From: Methylophaga marina
Lineage (GTDB): Bacteria; Pseudomonadota; Gammaproteobacteria; Nitrosococcales; Methylophagaceae
NCBI RefSeq assembly: GCF_030296755.1
Contig: NZ_AP027741.1
Location: 2,295,475-2,359,474, forward strand
Length of the DNA: 64,000 nt
Direction of reading: 5' to 3'
The notes beneath the pieces are model-generated. The model was not told where the DNA came from, ran no database searches, and saw only the letters and a program-made list of their open reading frames with translations. The position numbers and the translations under genes were made by a program. This document shows, piece by piece, positions 38,458-47,650 of the stretch (the first letter of the stretch is position 1; the number at the start of each line of letters is the position of its first letter).

Positions 38458-38616
38458 CTAACGTTTGGCAATAATCCAGACTGCGTGAACAATACCCGGG
38501 ATATAACCCAGAATAGTTAAAAGGATATTGAGCCAAAAAGCACCACCCAAACCAACTTGTAGAAATACACCAAGTGGTGGTAACAGAATGGCAATCAGAA
38601 TTCGAATTAAGTCCAT
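38458..38616 (-). CDS. yqaE: YqaE/Pmp3-family small membrane protein
   Basis: A 52-residue hydrophobic peptide, read directly from the minus strand: MDLIRILIAILLPPLGVF, then LQVGLGGAFWLNILLT and ILGYIPGIVHAVWIIAKR. This is the two-helix Pmp3/YqaE signature (LPPLGVFL ... LGYIPGIIHA). GGGAG lies seven bases before the ATG. Relatives are induced by stress and affect membrane potential or salt tolerance in yeast and plants; the bacterial role is unclear. It lies between DUF4112 and its own terminator. Confidence 0.9.
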   Translation of the reverse strand: MDLIRILIAILLPPLGVFLQVGLGGAFWLNILLTILGYIPGIVHAVWIIAKR

Positions 38617-38643
38617 AATAACTCCCTTTTAATCATCGTTGTT

Positions 38644-39105
38644 TTAGTAGGATTGAAATAATGCCGTCCAGATTAAGCTGATAATCCAGACAGCAAAGCT
38701 TATCGCTAAGACAATTATGGTGATTAGAATCACAATAAAAGCGATATTTTCCAGCAACGTTTTGCGATACACCTGCTGGGGTTGTTGCTCATACTCATGG
38801 AGAAGAGCGACATTCTTCTGGTTGGCTTTCCAGATAAAATCAAACACATCACCAATGACCGGTATGGCGCCGATGGTGGTATCAATAAGCATGTTAATCA
38901 CCATTTTGATGAGAATGGTTCTTGGTACACCCATTTGATGGGCCTGATAGATAATGACACTGGATAATAAGCCACCAATAAAATCACCTAATCCGGGTAT
39001 CAGACCAAAAAAACCATCCGCACCAATTTTAAAGCCACCAGGTAAGGTGATGGATTCATCAAGAAACCAGCTTAACTTATGTATAAAACGTGTTTTCTTA
39101 CTCAT
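38644..39105 (-). CDS. DUF4112 membrane protein
   Basis: A 153-residue protein with the DUF4112 core FKIGADGFFGLIPGLGDFIG and TTIGAIPVIGDVFDFIWKAN, plus a C-terminal membrane helix (about residues 121-147, IAFIVILITIIVLAISFAVWI). The repeated glycine-rich GDF/GDVFD loops suggest a membrane-associated hairpin structure. Function unknown. It overlaps the upstream lipid kinase gene by four bases, so both are co-transcribed. Confidence 0.83.
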   Translation of the reverse strand: MSKKTRFIHKLSWFLDESITLPGGFKIGADGFFGLIPGLGDFIGGLLSSVIIYQAHQMGVPRTILIKMVINMLIDTTIGAIPVIGDVFDFIWKANQKNVALLHEYEQQPQQVYRKTLLENIAFIVILITIIVLAISFAVWIISLIWTALFQSY

Positions 39106-40007
39106 AGGGCCTCATCTGAAGCAGGTATGACAACATTCAAACTATCACGTTGAAAACGGTATTGTAGTGGCGGTTTCAGTTTTATTAACTCACCATCCAC
39201 TGCTACAGTAAGCCATTTCTTACGTGAGTGCAGCGTGACGTTAAACTCGTCGAGAATGGTGGTTTCTATCATTTTTGCTTTTGATAGTGGATCCACACCC
39301 ATTAACATCGCACTAAACGCCAGCTTAATAGCCGACCAGCTATTATTGCAGCGTACAACAATCAGGTGGAGACCGTCACGTCCCCCTGTTTTTATTTGTC
39401 CCATAGCGGGTATTTGTAGATCACGCTCACCCACCCCGACAAATAGAAGCGGCGTTTTAATTTTCTGCTGATTAAGAATGATATTGGCATGTCTGAAGTG
39501 ATATAACCTTCTGATACCAGCCAAAAGGCTGGCCAACAAATATTGCATTTTTCGTTCAAGGTATTCACGTGTGCGAACGAAGGTCACATACGCACCAACC
39601 GAGCTGGTATTCAAAAATAAATAGTCATTCACATAAGCAACATGGGTACTGAAAGCTTGACCTTGTATCGCGAGCTCCAATGCTGCGTGAATGTCCGTCG
39701 GGATCAATAAACGTTTAGCAAAATGATTGAGTGTACCGCCGGGAATGATCGCAAGTTCTGTTTGACTGCCAATCGTTAAACCTGCGGCTAGAGCCAGTGT
39801 GCCATCACCACCGGACACGATAATCCGTTTTTGCTTGTTTGCAATAGCCTGTTTAATCGCCGTTTCTATTTCAGATGCTGAGAGCGTATGAAGTGAAATG
39901 GCTGAATGATGCGCGAGCATCTTGATGACTTCCGGTGCTGTTCCGGCATGTTTATTGACAAACGTCAGTATTTTTTCAGGCTGACCGGTGTTGTTATCAT
40001 TGTTCAT
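39102..40007 (-). CDS. Diacylglycerol/lipid kinase (YegS-like)
   Basis: A 301-residue lipid kinase. The ATP site is VSGGDGTLALAAGLTIG, followed by LAIIPGGTLNHFAKRL. The C-terminal beta-domain includes FVGVGERDLQIP and GGRDGLHLIVV. I chose ATG 40007 (MNNDNNTGQPEKILTFVN), which overlaps the upstream phosphoesterase by 11 bases; a longer in-frame start at 40085 lies inside that gene and adds non-homologous residues. The likely substrate is diacylglycerol, which osmoregulated glucan synthesis can generate when phosphatidylglycerol donates phosphoglycerol; opgGH lies just upstream in the same direction. Confidence 0.85.
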   Translation of the reverse strand: MNNDNNTGQPEKILTFVNKHAGTAPEVIKMLAHHSAISLHTLSASEIETAIKQAIANKQKRIIVSGGDGTLALAAGLTIGSQTELAIIPGGTLNHFAKRLLIPTDIHAALELAIQGQAFSTHVAYVNDYLFLNTSSVGAYVTFVRTREYLERKMQYLLASLLAGIRRLYHFRHANIILNQQKIKTPLLFVGVGERDLQIPAMGQIKTGGRDGLHLIVVRCNNSWSAIKLAFSAMLMGVDPLSKAKMIETTILDEFNVTLHSRKKWLTVAVDGELIKLKPPLQYRFQRDSLNVVIPASDEAL

Positions 40008-40791
40008 GCCAGCCGCCATTATCACGATAAAAAGTTTGTGTCGCTGATAATTGAAACTCATCCTGATGCCAGTGGTGGCGGGCAATGGTTAATGTGGATT
40101 TATCACCACGAATGATATTAAAACTATTGGCATGTTCGGGTAAGAGTCTGTCCGAAGTAGTTGTGCCAGCATGCGACACAATGATGCCATCCACCACACG
40201 ACAATAATCAACATGCACGTGTCCACTTAGTATCAGATCCAACCCTGTATCTTTGAATGATGCCAATGCTTTGTCACGTCCACCAATTAAATGTCTGGCT
40301 TCATACTCACGTGGCAGCCAGAAAGGATGGTGAGCGACCAGTAATTGAAGTTGATATTCAGGCGCCTCCATCACTTGCTTTGTTATATGCTTGATTTGTG
40401 TCGAACTGATTCTTCCCCGGGACCAGTCCATATAGAAGCCTGCTTTTCTGGCAGTATTAATGCCAATCAGCTGATAGTTGTCATTTGCATACTGGGCCTC
40501 AAGTTCCCTCTGAACCCATTTATGCCATTTCCGCCAAGGCCAAAAGAAGCGTTCGATAATTCGGAAAGTACTTAGATCATGATTGCCGGGGATGATGAAA
40601 TAAGGCGTGTTAATGTCGTTAAGGAAGTCAGCCGCCTGTTGGTATTCTTTTTTTGTCGCTCGCTGTGTGAGATCACCACTAATGATAATCATGTCAGGCT
40701 TTATAGACTTAATTTTCTGTTTTAAGCCTGCTAAGACATCAGTCAGAATGCGCCCAAAATGTAAGTCGGATATATGAACAAACGTGGTCAT
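39997..40791 (-). CDS. Metallophosphoesterase (CpdA/calcineurin-like)
   Basis: A 264-residue calcineurin-like phosphoesterase with all metal-binding blocks: FVHISDLHFGR, IISGDLTQRA, FIIPGNHDLS, VAHHPFW and LSGHVHVDYC. This is the class III cyclic nucleotide phosphodiesterase/CpdA layout, but UDP-sugar or phospholipid hydrolases share it, so the substrate is open. It overlaps the lipid kinase gene by 11 bases and lies 25 bases downstream of opgH. Confidence 0.87.
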   Translation of the reverse strand: MTTFVHISDLHFGRILTDVLAGLKQKIKSIKPDMIIISGDLTQRATKKEYQQAADFLNDINTPYFIIPGNHDLSTFRIIERFFWPWRKWHKWVQRELEAQYANDNYQLIGINTARKAGFYMDWSRGRISSTQIKHITKQVMEAPEYQLQLLVAHHPFWLPREYEARHLIGGRDKALASFKDTGLDLILSGHVHVDYCRVVDGIIVSHAGTTTSDRLLPEHANSFNIIRGDKSTLTIARHHWHQDEFQLSATQTFYRDNGGWHEQ

Positions 40792-40816
40792 AGAGAGTTA
40801 ACTTTCAGCCTGATTT

Positions 40817-42930
40817 TTAATCATGATGCCTGACCAGACCATGGGTTTTGAGTTGTTTCACAGCAACCTCTTGCGACAGCAATGCAATCATCTCCACAGG
40901 CTCCAGTGATTTTTCCAGCTGATGTAAAGATGGAGCATGACGAATTTTCCACTCAGCAGTGACAGTCGGAGCATGGAACTCATCTGGTTTAGGCGCATCG
41001 AGAAGTGGTAATTGGGCCAGATGCCATTTACACAGTTCGGCATGCTGATCCAAACACATAAGCGGAGAATCAACGGGGTCTTGTTGAGGCGTCTTTTTAA
41101 TTTGCTCGATAAGGCTTTTCACGATGCTACTTGGCCGTTTTTCTTCTGGTGCTCGCAGCAGACCTAGAATCGTAAAAGGTCTGGCACGTTTTGCGCCACC
41201 ACTTAACCACGAAAGGGGGATAGATAACATTAGTCCACCGGATATGGGTAACAACCAGTAGAACATTTCAATACTTAAGCTATAAGAAATGCCTGCCAGA
41301 ATAAAACCGAATAGGGTATGACTGCGATGGGCTCGGGTCACTTGTCCCAGGCTTAAAGCACCATCATCACGTGATTGCGGGTTCCAGCCGCTATCTTTTC
41401 CCATAAGGATATGACAGACAACACCAAACTGAGCGACCATCAAAATAGGCGCATAAAGGGCTGACATAATGGTTTCAAACAGGACGCTAAAAGTGAGTAA
41501 AATCGGGCCTCCAAATTGTTTGCAACGGCGCCAGTTTACAAGTGCTGCAAACCAGCCAAACAATTTTGGTGCAAGCACAATTGCCATCGAGACGACAAAC
41601 AAGTCCAGCGCCCGTTCAGCATCGAATACTGGCCAGAGAGGGAAGAGGGAGGGGTTTGCAAAATATTCGGGGCGAACAAACTGTGCCTGCACAGCAATGG
41701 CTAAACCGACCATAATAAGTGAAAGCCAAAGCACCGCGCTCAGATAAGACATCATGCCAGAGAAAATATGCAGTCTAGTGGGAAAGGCTAAATCATGTGC
41801 GAGAAGTATTCGTCCATGTTGTAAATTTCCCTGACACCAGCGTCTATCGCGTACGATCACGTCAGTTAGTGAAGGAGGTGCTTCTTCATAAGAATCCTGA
41901 ATATCAGTATCAAATCTTACCCCCAGCCAACACGACGTAATAATGCTGCTTCTATAAAATCATGACTGAGGATATGTCCACCAAAAGGTGCTTTGCCTGG
42001 CAATATCGGTAGTGAGCATGATTCAGCAAAAGCCCGGGTACGAATAATGGCATTGTGTCCCCAGAAGTTAGATGAGAGGCCATGCCAGGCAGCCAGACCT
42101 TCGGCATAAATGGGGCCAAAACAGTGATTAGCAAACTGTTGTAGCTTGCCATATAGACTACTGGCGCTGATGAGGGTGGGTAATGTCTGAATTAAACCAA
42201 CCCCAGGTGCTGCTGCCAATCTGCGCGATAGGGTCAGCATGCTTTGTGCGCTCATCAAACTGTCTGCATCCAGCACAATCATGGCTTCATATGCACCGCC
42301 CCAGTTGCTGACCCAATGTGCGATATTGCCTGCTTTACGTTCCTGATTATTGGCACGACGACGATAATAAACAGGGCAGTCTTCATTTTGTGTTTCGAAG
42401 AGTTCAATAAAGGCTTTTTCTTCTGCAAGCCAGGCATTGGCCTGATTGGTATCACTTAAGATAAAAAAAGCATACTTGCCTGGCGCTTGTTTTAATAAGT
42501 CTTCACGCATGGCTTTAATGGCCGCTACGATTCGACCGGGTTCTTCTTTATAGACGGGGAATAATATCGCGGTTTTAAAATTAGGTTCTGTCTCAGCTTT
42601 TTTAATGATTCTGGGTTTGAGGTTAATCAAAAAGCCTAACAAGGCTTGTGAAAAAGCAAAAGATATCCAGATAAAATTTAAACTGAATAAACATAAAAAT
42701 ACCCACTGTAATGAGGTAATGCTGTTGGTACTGAGGACACCATGCATCTCTCTAATCCCATAGACCGAAAGGCCAACTGTCACCAGCAAAATAAACAAGC
42801 GTGACAAGACGGTGCTAAAGGATGTGAAAAAGGGGATGGAATGTTGTCGTAACGCCTGACCAGGCTCGTTAACACGATGCCTTGGCATATCTAGTGGTGC
42901 GCGTTCCGGTAAAACTTTGTGTGCTTTCAT
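40817..42930 (-). CDS. opgH: Glucans biosynthesis glucosyltransferase H, frame broken at a G-run
   Basis: The reconstructed 704-residue membrane GT2 enzyme, shorter than the 847 residues of E. coli OpgH. The first frame (from 42930) has two N-terminal helices, FPVYKEEPGRI, MIVLDADSLMSAQSM, and SHDFIEAALLRRVGWG, where it stops. The second continues VIVRDRRWCQGNLQHGRI, holding the processivity RRW motif, then the C-terminal membrane helices. The join needs one more G in the coding-strand G5 run (C at 41920-41924 on plus). The enzyme makes the beta-1,2-glucan backbone of osmoregulated periplasmic glucans. As written it would lack the RRW site and be inactive. Confidence 0.9.
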
Positions 42931-44486
42931 TACTCGCCTGCAAATAGACTAGGTTTAATCCAACGGTAAAGCCATGTTTCACTGATAGGTGTGTCTTTAT
43001 TCATCAACTGCAAACGTAACTCTGCCACATCAGCATCTTCAGGTTGGAATCGAAGAAATACGCGAGCACCATCAATGCTTGGATTTGCAATCAATTTAGT
43101 TGCAATGATTTTGCCGTGATTACTGGAGGCATTCATACTGATGGTATTCAATTGATTCACATCAATACGACTAAAATCGATGATCATTTCTCTGCTGCCA
43201 TCTTCAAATAGTTTTCCTTTAGCACTACGGACAATCTTTGTTTTTGATGGCATTGGGTTAATATCATTTAGCCAGATCAAGCGATAGTTATAGCTGAAGG
43301 TCTGACCTTTCTTTAATCCACCTTCCGGTCGCCAATAAGCGACAATATTGTCATTGGTATCAGCATTTGACGGTATCTCAAACAATTGAACCTGCCCCTT
43401 ACCCCAGTCTTCAATAGGTTCTACCCATAAAGAAGGACGAAGCTCGTAGTGGGCTTCTAAATCTTGATAGTTCACAAACTGTCTATCACGCTGGATAAGC
43501 CCAAATCCCTTGGTATGCTCATCCATGAATCCGCTTATTTGTAGTGAATTGGGATTATTCAAAGGCCGCCATAGATGTTCACCATTGCCTGTTTTTATGG
43601 CCAGAGCCTGTGAATTATGTACCTGTGGTCGATAGTCAGTGGATTTTGCAGGCACCATACTGCCATGCAAAAACATAGACGTTAACGGGGCGAGACCGAT
43701 GTGAGGAATATCGATGCGTGGAAATAGGGTGACTTTAACATCCATTCGAGTTGGGTCATTAGGATAAATACCGAATCGATATGCTCCGGTCACACTTTTA
43801 CTATCGAGAAGGGCATGGACAACAATGGCTGTTTGGTCTTTTCCCGGACGTTCTATCCAGAAATGAGTGAACGTGGGATGTTCTTCACCTTTTGGTTCGG
43901 CCACATCAATAGCCAACCCTCTGGCCGAAATACCGTATAACTGACCTTTGGATACCGCCCGAAAATAGCTGGCTCCTTGAAAAATGATGAATTCATTCTT
44001 TTCCTGCCCCTTACTAAGAGGATAGTGAAGCCGGAATCCAGCATATTTACCTACTTGAGCAAGCGCGTTGGCAATCTCAGGATTAGGGACCTTGAATGAT
44101 GACTCGGTAACATTAATAGGAACACTTTTTCCACTTTCGACAATATCGATATCGACCAGGTTTTTATACAAGAAACCTGGAGCAAAAAGCTGGATGGAGA
44201 ATGGGGTTGGACTGTTACCCCAGATAGCTGATTGTTGCTGAAACCGGATTTTTTGGTAAGTTTCAGCATCCAGTCGTGTGAGTGATATTGGCGCTTGTGT
44301 GGGGATTTTGAATGGTTTCTGAGCACGTTTTTTAGCTAAATCCAATACGGTCTGGTGACTGAAGGTCACCTCTTTTTTATCTTGTGGAGAAGCAATGACG
44401 CTTAAGCTCAGTAGTAACAGAAAAGGCATGCTTCCAGCTTTGAGCCAAGCCGATAAAAATGAACATCGATGATTAACAGTCATCAC
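42930..44486 (-). CDS. opgG: Glucans biosynthesis protein G (periplasmic)
   Basis: A 518-residue periplasmic protein. A signal peptide (FLSAWLKAGSMPFLLLLSLSVIAS) is followed by TFSHQTVLDLAKKRAQKPF, the start of the MdoG domain. FFR-like blocks FIIFQGASYFRAVSKGQLYG and AYRFGIYPNDPTRMDVK, plus FLHGSMVPA, complete it. OpgG extends or branches osmoregulated periplasmic glucans made by OpgH. It is the first gene of an opgG-opgH operon; the junction with opgH overlaps by one base. Confidence 0.94.
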   Translation of the reverse strand: MMTVNHRCSFLSAWLKAGSMPFLLLLSLSVIASPQDKKEVTFSHQTVLDLAKKRAQKPFKIPTQAPISLTRLDAETYQKIRFQQQSAIWGNSPTPFSIQLFAPGFLYKNLVDIDIVESGKSVPINVTESSFKVPNPEIANALAQVGKYAGFRLHYPLSKGQEKNEFIIFQGASYFRAVSKGQLYGISARGLAIDVAEPKGEEHPTFTHFWIERPGKDQTAIVVHALLDSKSVTGAYRFGIYPNDPTRMDVKVTLFPRIDIPHIGLAPLTSMFLHGSMVPAKSTDYRPQVHNSQALAIKTGNGEHLWRPLNNPNSLQISGFMDEHTKGFGLIQRDRQFVNYQDLEAHYELRPSLWVEPIEDWGKGQVQLFEIPSNADTNDNIVAYWRPEGGLKKGQTFSYNYRLIWLNDINPMPSKTKIVRSAKGKLFEDGSREMIIDFSRIDVNQLNTISMNASSNHGKIIATKLIANPSIDGARVFLRFQPEDADVAELRLQLMNKDTPISETWLYRWIKPSLFAGE

Positions 44487-44606
44487 GCTGTATCTTCTCC
44501 TTGATTAGATAATCTGAAATACTTTTGGCGCATTAACTGATAAATGTAATGTACGCATGACGGATCTTTATTGTCCATGCCACAGCGTTCAATGCAATGT
44601 CACAGG

Positions 44607-45575
44607 TTAAAGTGAGTCAGTTATTTCTGCATCTGCTGCCAGCGCATCGACTAACTGTTGCATATCCTCAGGCAAATCGATTTGCCATGAGACTTCTTCG
44701 CCTGTTGTGGGATGCACAAAACCCAGCAAACCGGCATGTAAGGCTTGACGGCGGAAGTTATGAATAACCTCACGACACGTCTCGGTCATGCCTTTGGCTT
44801 GTTTTAAACGGCCGCCATAGACTGGGTCACCTAACAAAGGATGCCTGATGTGCGCCATATGCACGCGAATCTGATGCGTCCGTCCGGTTTCAAGCTTACA
44901 TTTGATCAGAGTATGAGCCCGATAACGCTGCTCGACACGATAATGTGTGACGGAGGGTTTACCTGTCGCACTTACGGCCATTCTTTTCCTATCAATGTTA
45001 TGTCGACCGATAGCCTCATCAACAGTTCCACCCGCGGTAAAAACATCGTACGCTACAGCGAGGTATTCACGTTTAACTGTGCGTGCCTGCAGTTGCGATA
45101 CCAGTGAGTTATGGGCTGTTAAGGTCTTGGCTATCATCAGCAGGCCCGTGGTGGCTTTATCGATACGATGAACAATCCCCGCACGTGGGATGTTGGCTAA
45201 TTGGGGAGCATGGGCTAATAAGGCATTGACGAGCGTGCCTTGGTGATTGCCTGCACCGGGATGAACGACCATGCCGGCAGGTTTGTTAATAATGATGACA
45301 TCGACATCTTCATAGATAATGTCGAGCGCGATGGACTCTGCCTTCCAGCTTTCATCCTGTACTTGTAGCTCAGTGCCTATGGTGACTTTTTCTCCGCCCT
45401 GAATGCTTTCTTTAGGTTTGAGAAGTTGCCCGTTAACGAGGACATCACCCGCTTTCAGCCATTTTGTCAGTTGACCACGAGAATATTCGGGAAACATTTT
45501 GGCTAAAGCCTGATCGATACGCATACCCATCAAGTTTTCCGGAATAATATCTTCTAGTTGAATTTTTTCTGACAT
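44607..45575 (-). CDS. rluD: 23S rRNA pseudouridine synthase D
   Basis: A 322-residue RluA-family enzyme. An N-terminal S4 RNA-binding domain (MRIDQALAKMFPEYSRGQL to VLVNG) precedes the catalytic domain with KPAGMVVHPGAGNHQGTLVN and the active-site loop AGIVHRIDKATTGLLMIAK (catalytic Asp). GRTHQIRVHMAHI completes the core. The loop reads HRIDKATTG instead of the usual HRLDKDTTG, with the catalytic Asp retained. It modifies uridines in helix 69 of 23S rRNA. Confidence 0.93.
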   Translation of the reverse strand: MSEKIQLEDIIPENLMGMRIDQALAKMFPEYSRGQLTKWLKAGDVLVNGQLLKPKESIQGGEKVTIGTELQVQDESWKAESIALDIIYEDVDVIIINKPAGMVVHPGAGNHQGTLVNALLAHAPQLANIPRAGIVHRIDKATTGLLMIAKTLTAHNSLVSQLQARTVKREYLAVAYDVFTAGGTVDEAIGRHNIDRKRMAVSATGKPSVTHYRVEQRYRAHTLIKCKLETGRTHQIRVHMAHIRHPLLGDPVYGGRLKQAKGMTETCREVIHNFRRQALHAGLLGFVHPTTGEEVSWQIDLPEDMQQLVDALAADAEITDSL

Positions 45576-45647
45576 ATAGACTTAGCTGGTGATTAAACCA
45601 GTATTATAACGTAGGCTTATAGCTGACGTTGGAATATGGAGCTAAAA

Positions 45648-45944
45648 ATGCGTTTTTCTCATTTTGTCATCGCTGGGGTGGTATTGCTTTTATCTCTGGT
45701 GGTTCACGCCGAGCCACGCAATGTCGCATTACTCGCCTCAGCGTGTGCAGCGTGTCATGGTACAAATGGTCATAGTCAGGGTGGAACGCCTAGCCTTGCC
45801 GGCCTTAATAAACATTACTTTATTCAACAAATGCTGGCATTTAAAAATGGTCAGCGTGATGGTACCGTTATGATGCAGCATGCAGCGGGCTATTCTGAGG
45901 AAGAAATACGCGCTTTGGCTCACTATTTTTCTAATCAAAAATGA
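45648..45944 (+). CDS. Small class I cytochrome c
   Basis: A 98-residue secreted single-heme cytochrome. A signal peptide (MRFSHFVIAGVVLLLSLVVHA) is followed by the heme motif CAACH near residue 35 and GQRDGTVMMQHAAG, which likely supplies the Met axial ligand. I chose ATG 45648 because GGAG lies six bases upstream; an in-frame ATG at 45636 would put charged residues in front. It resembles c4/c553-type half units. It stands alone, ending directly against the convergent mutM gene, with no terminator visible. Confidence 0.86.
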   Translation: MRFSHFVIAGVVLLLSLVVHAEPRNVALLASACAACHGTNGHSQGGTPSLAGLNKHYFIQQMLAFKNGQRDGTVMMQHAAGYSEEEIRALAHYFSNQK

Positions 45945-46763
45945 TCAACGTGGCTGGCACTGACTACAGAAATAAGTGGCTCTTTGCGCCTGCTTAATCA
46001 GACTGATTGGGGTTTGGCAGCGTAAACAGGCTAAGCCTTCTCGTCCATATACATGAAGTTCTTGCGCAAAATAGCCTGGGTTTCCATCACTTTTTCTGAA
46101 ATCGCGTAGGGTTGTTCCCCCGGCGAGTAGGGCTTTTTCCAAAACCTGCTTAATGGCCTCGACTAATCGAGATAGATTCTTTTTACTGACTTTTCCGGCA
46201 GGCGTACTTGGATGAATACCAGCCATAAACAGGGCTTCATTGGCGTATATATTACCTACACCTACTACGACTTCACCATTCATAATAAATGTTTTAATTG
46301 GGCTGGTCCGACCCTTAGCGCGTTGATGTAAGTAGTTGACATCAAACTGTTCTGATAGTGGCTCCGGACCTAGATGACTGATAAGCGCATGTTGCTCATA
46401 AGGCTCGTTCGTCCAGAGTATGGCGCCAAAACGGCGAGTGTCAGTAAATCTCAATACATAACCGTTATCAAAAAAGATATCGACATGATCATGTTTATTG
46501 ATGTGGTCATCATTATCGAGTACGCGTAAACGTCCTGACATGCCCAAATGGATAATCAATGTGCCATTGTCACAGTGCAACAACAAGTATTTTGCCCGGC
46601 GCTCTATACTGTTTACCCGTTGATCTTTAACGATGGATTCTAATCCTTCTGGAATTGGCCAGCGTAATCCTCGGTGACGTACCACCATTTTTGTGATGGA
46701 TTGATTCTCAATAAAGGGTTGAATACCACGTCGCGTGGTTTCTACTTCTGGCAGTTCAGGCAT
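45945..46763 (-). CDS. mutM: Formamidopyrimidine-DNA glycosylase
   Basis: A 272-residue base-excision repair enzyme for 8-oxoguanine. The N-terminal catalytic proline and Glu are in MPELPEVETTRRGI; the H2TH region shows VVGVGNIYANEALFMAGIHP; the zinc finger near the C terminus has CLRCQTP and FCSQCQ. Full length. It starts two bases after the DUF4340 gene, probably in one transcript. Confidence 0.96.
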   Translation of the reverse strand: MPELPEVETTRRGIQPFIENQSITKMVVRHRGLRWPIPEGLESIVKDQRVNSIERRAKYLLLHCDNGTLIIHLGMSGRLRVLDNDDHINKHDHVDIFFDNGYVLRFTDTRRFGAILWTNEPYEQHALISHLGPEPLSEQFDVNYLHQRAKGRTSPIKTFIMNGEVVVGVGNIYANEALFMAGIHPSTPAGKVSKKNLSRLVEAIKQVLEKALLAGGTTLRDFRKSDGNPGYFAQELHVYGREGLACLRCQTPISLIKQAQRATYFCSQCQPR

Positions 46764-46765
46764 GT

Positions 46766-47650
46766 CTATTCGTTAGTTTGAGTGGGCGTATCAGGTAATA
46801 GCTGAGAGCTCATCGCCATAGGGAAAATATATTCTAAGCTTAAATCTTGATTGGTCAGAATAAGGTTGCTATCAGTGGTCTGCATGATCAATGAAACAGG
46901 CTGTTTTTGACCTTCCAGCCAAAGTGTAATTTGAGGACCAGGTTTTGCCATTAACTCGGCTGATGTGACTTTCCTGACCTGAGTTGCATAGGCAAATTGC
47001 CAGCTATCTATCAACACCTTTAACGCATCACTTGTTAAGTTTTTATCATCAGATTGCCATTGGCCATTTGAGAGAGTTAGTTGCAGCGGTTCTGGATTAT
47101 TCAGAGAGCGGGGCAACGTGAGTTTTTCAATGGTTTTATGTTCAGCAATAAGCCTGTTATCAATAAAGCTATCAGCACTCGCGGTTAATAAGGGCATAAC
47201 ATCATCATCGATAAGATAAATGATGTGTTGATAAAGCACATAACGACGTTTACTAATAGGCTCTACATCACCCAAGGCAAAACTCTCATTGTTTAAGCTG
47301 ACAATCACCGAGGGGGTATGGAGACCAAACTGAGCAAGCGACGAGGTATCCATGGGCTGAAACTCACCATGAACGGGTGTTTTTAACAAGCTGAGAATGA
47401 GATTGATGCGGGTTTGACTGACAGGGGCAGGGTAAGGTGACATCAATCGCCAGGATGCATTATCGCGGATTAGCTTGATATCATTTTTTTGTCGTTGTTG
47501 GATATCAATGGTATTGATATCAGCAGGATTTAGTGATGTTAATAATTGGACTGAATGATCAGTCTGCTGATTAGTGTTATGTTGAGAAAACCAGAATAAA
47601 CCGACGACTAATAACAACAAAATAAAATTAGTGAAATAGCTGTTTTTCAT
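46766..47650 (-). CDS. DUF4340 domain membrane-anchored protein
   Basis: A 294-residue protein with one N-terminal helix (FTNFILLLLVVGLFWFS) and a large exported domain of DUF4340 type, with two repeated beta-rich halves (TIDIQQRQKNDIKLIRDNASW and LTLPRSLNNPEPLQLTLSNG). I chose ATG 47650, because the longer in-frame start at 47821 lies inside the upstream gene. DUF4340 proteins regularly follow Gld-like ABC exporters; their role is not established. It overlaps the GldG-like gene by four bases. Confidence 0.8.
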   Translation of the reverse strand: MKNSYFTNFILLLLVVGLFWFSQHNTNQQTDHSVQLLTSLNPADINTIDIQQRQKNDIKLIRDNASWRLMSPYPAPVSQTRINLILSLLKTPVHGEFQPMDTSSLAQFGLHTPSVIVSLNNESFALGDVEPISKRRYVLYQHIIYLIDDDVMPLLTASADSFIDNRLIAEHKTIEKLTLPRSLNNPEPLQLTLSNGQWQSDDKNLTSDALKVLIDSWQFAYATQVRKVTSAELMAKPGPQITLWLEGQKQPVSLIMQTTDSNLILTNQDLSLEYIFPMAMSSQLLPDTPTQTNE

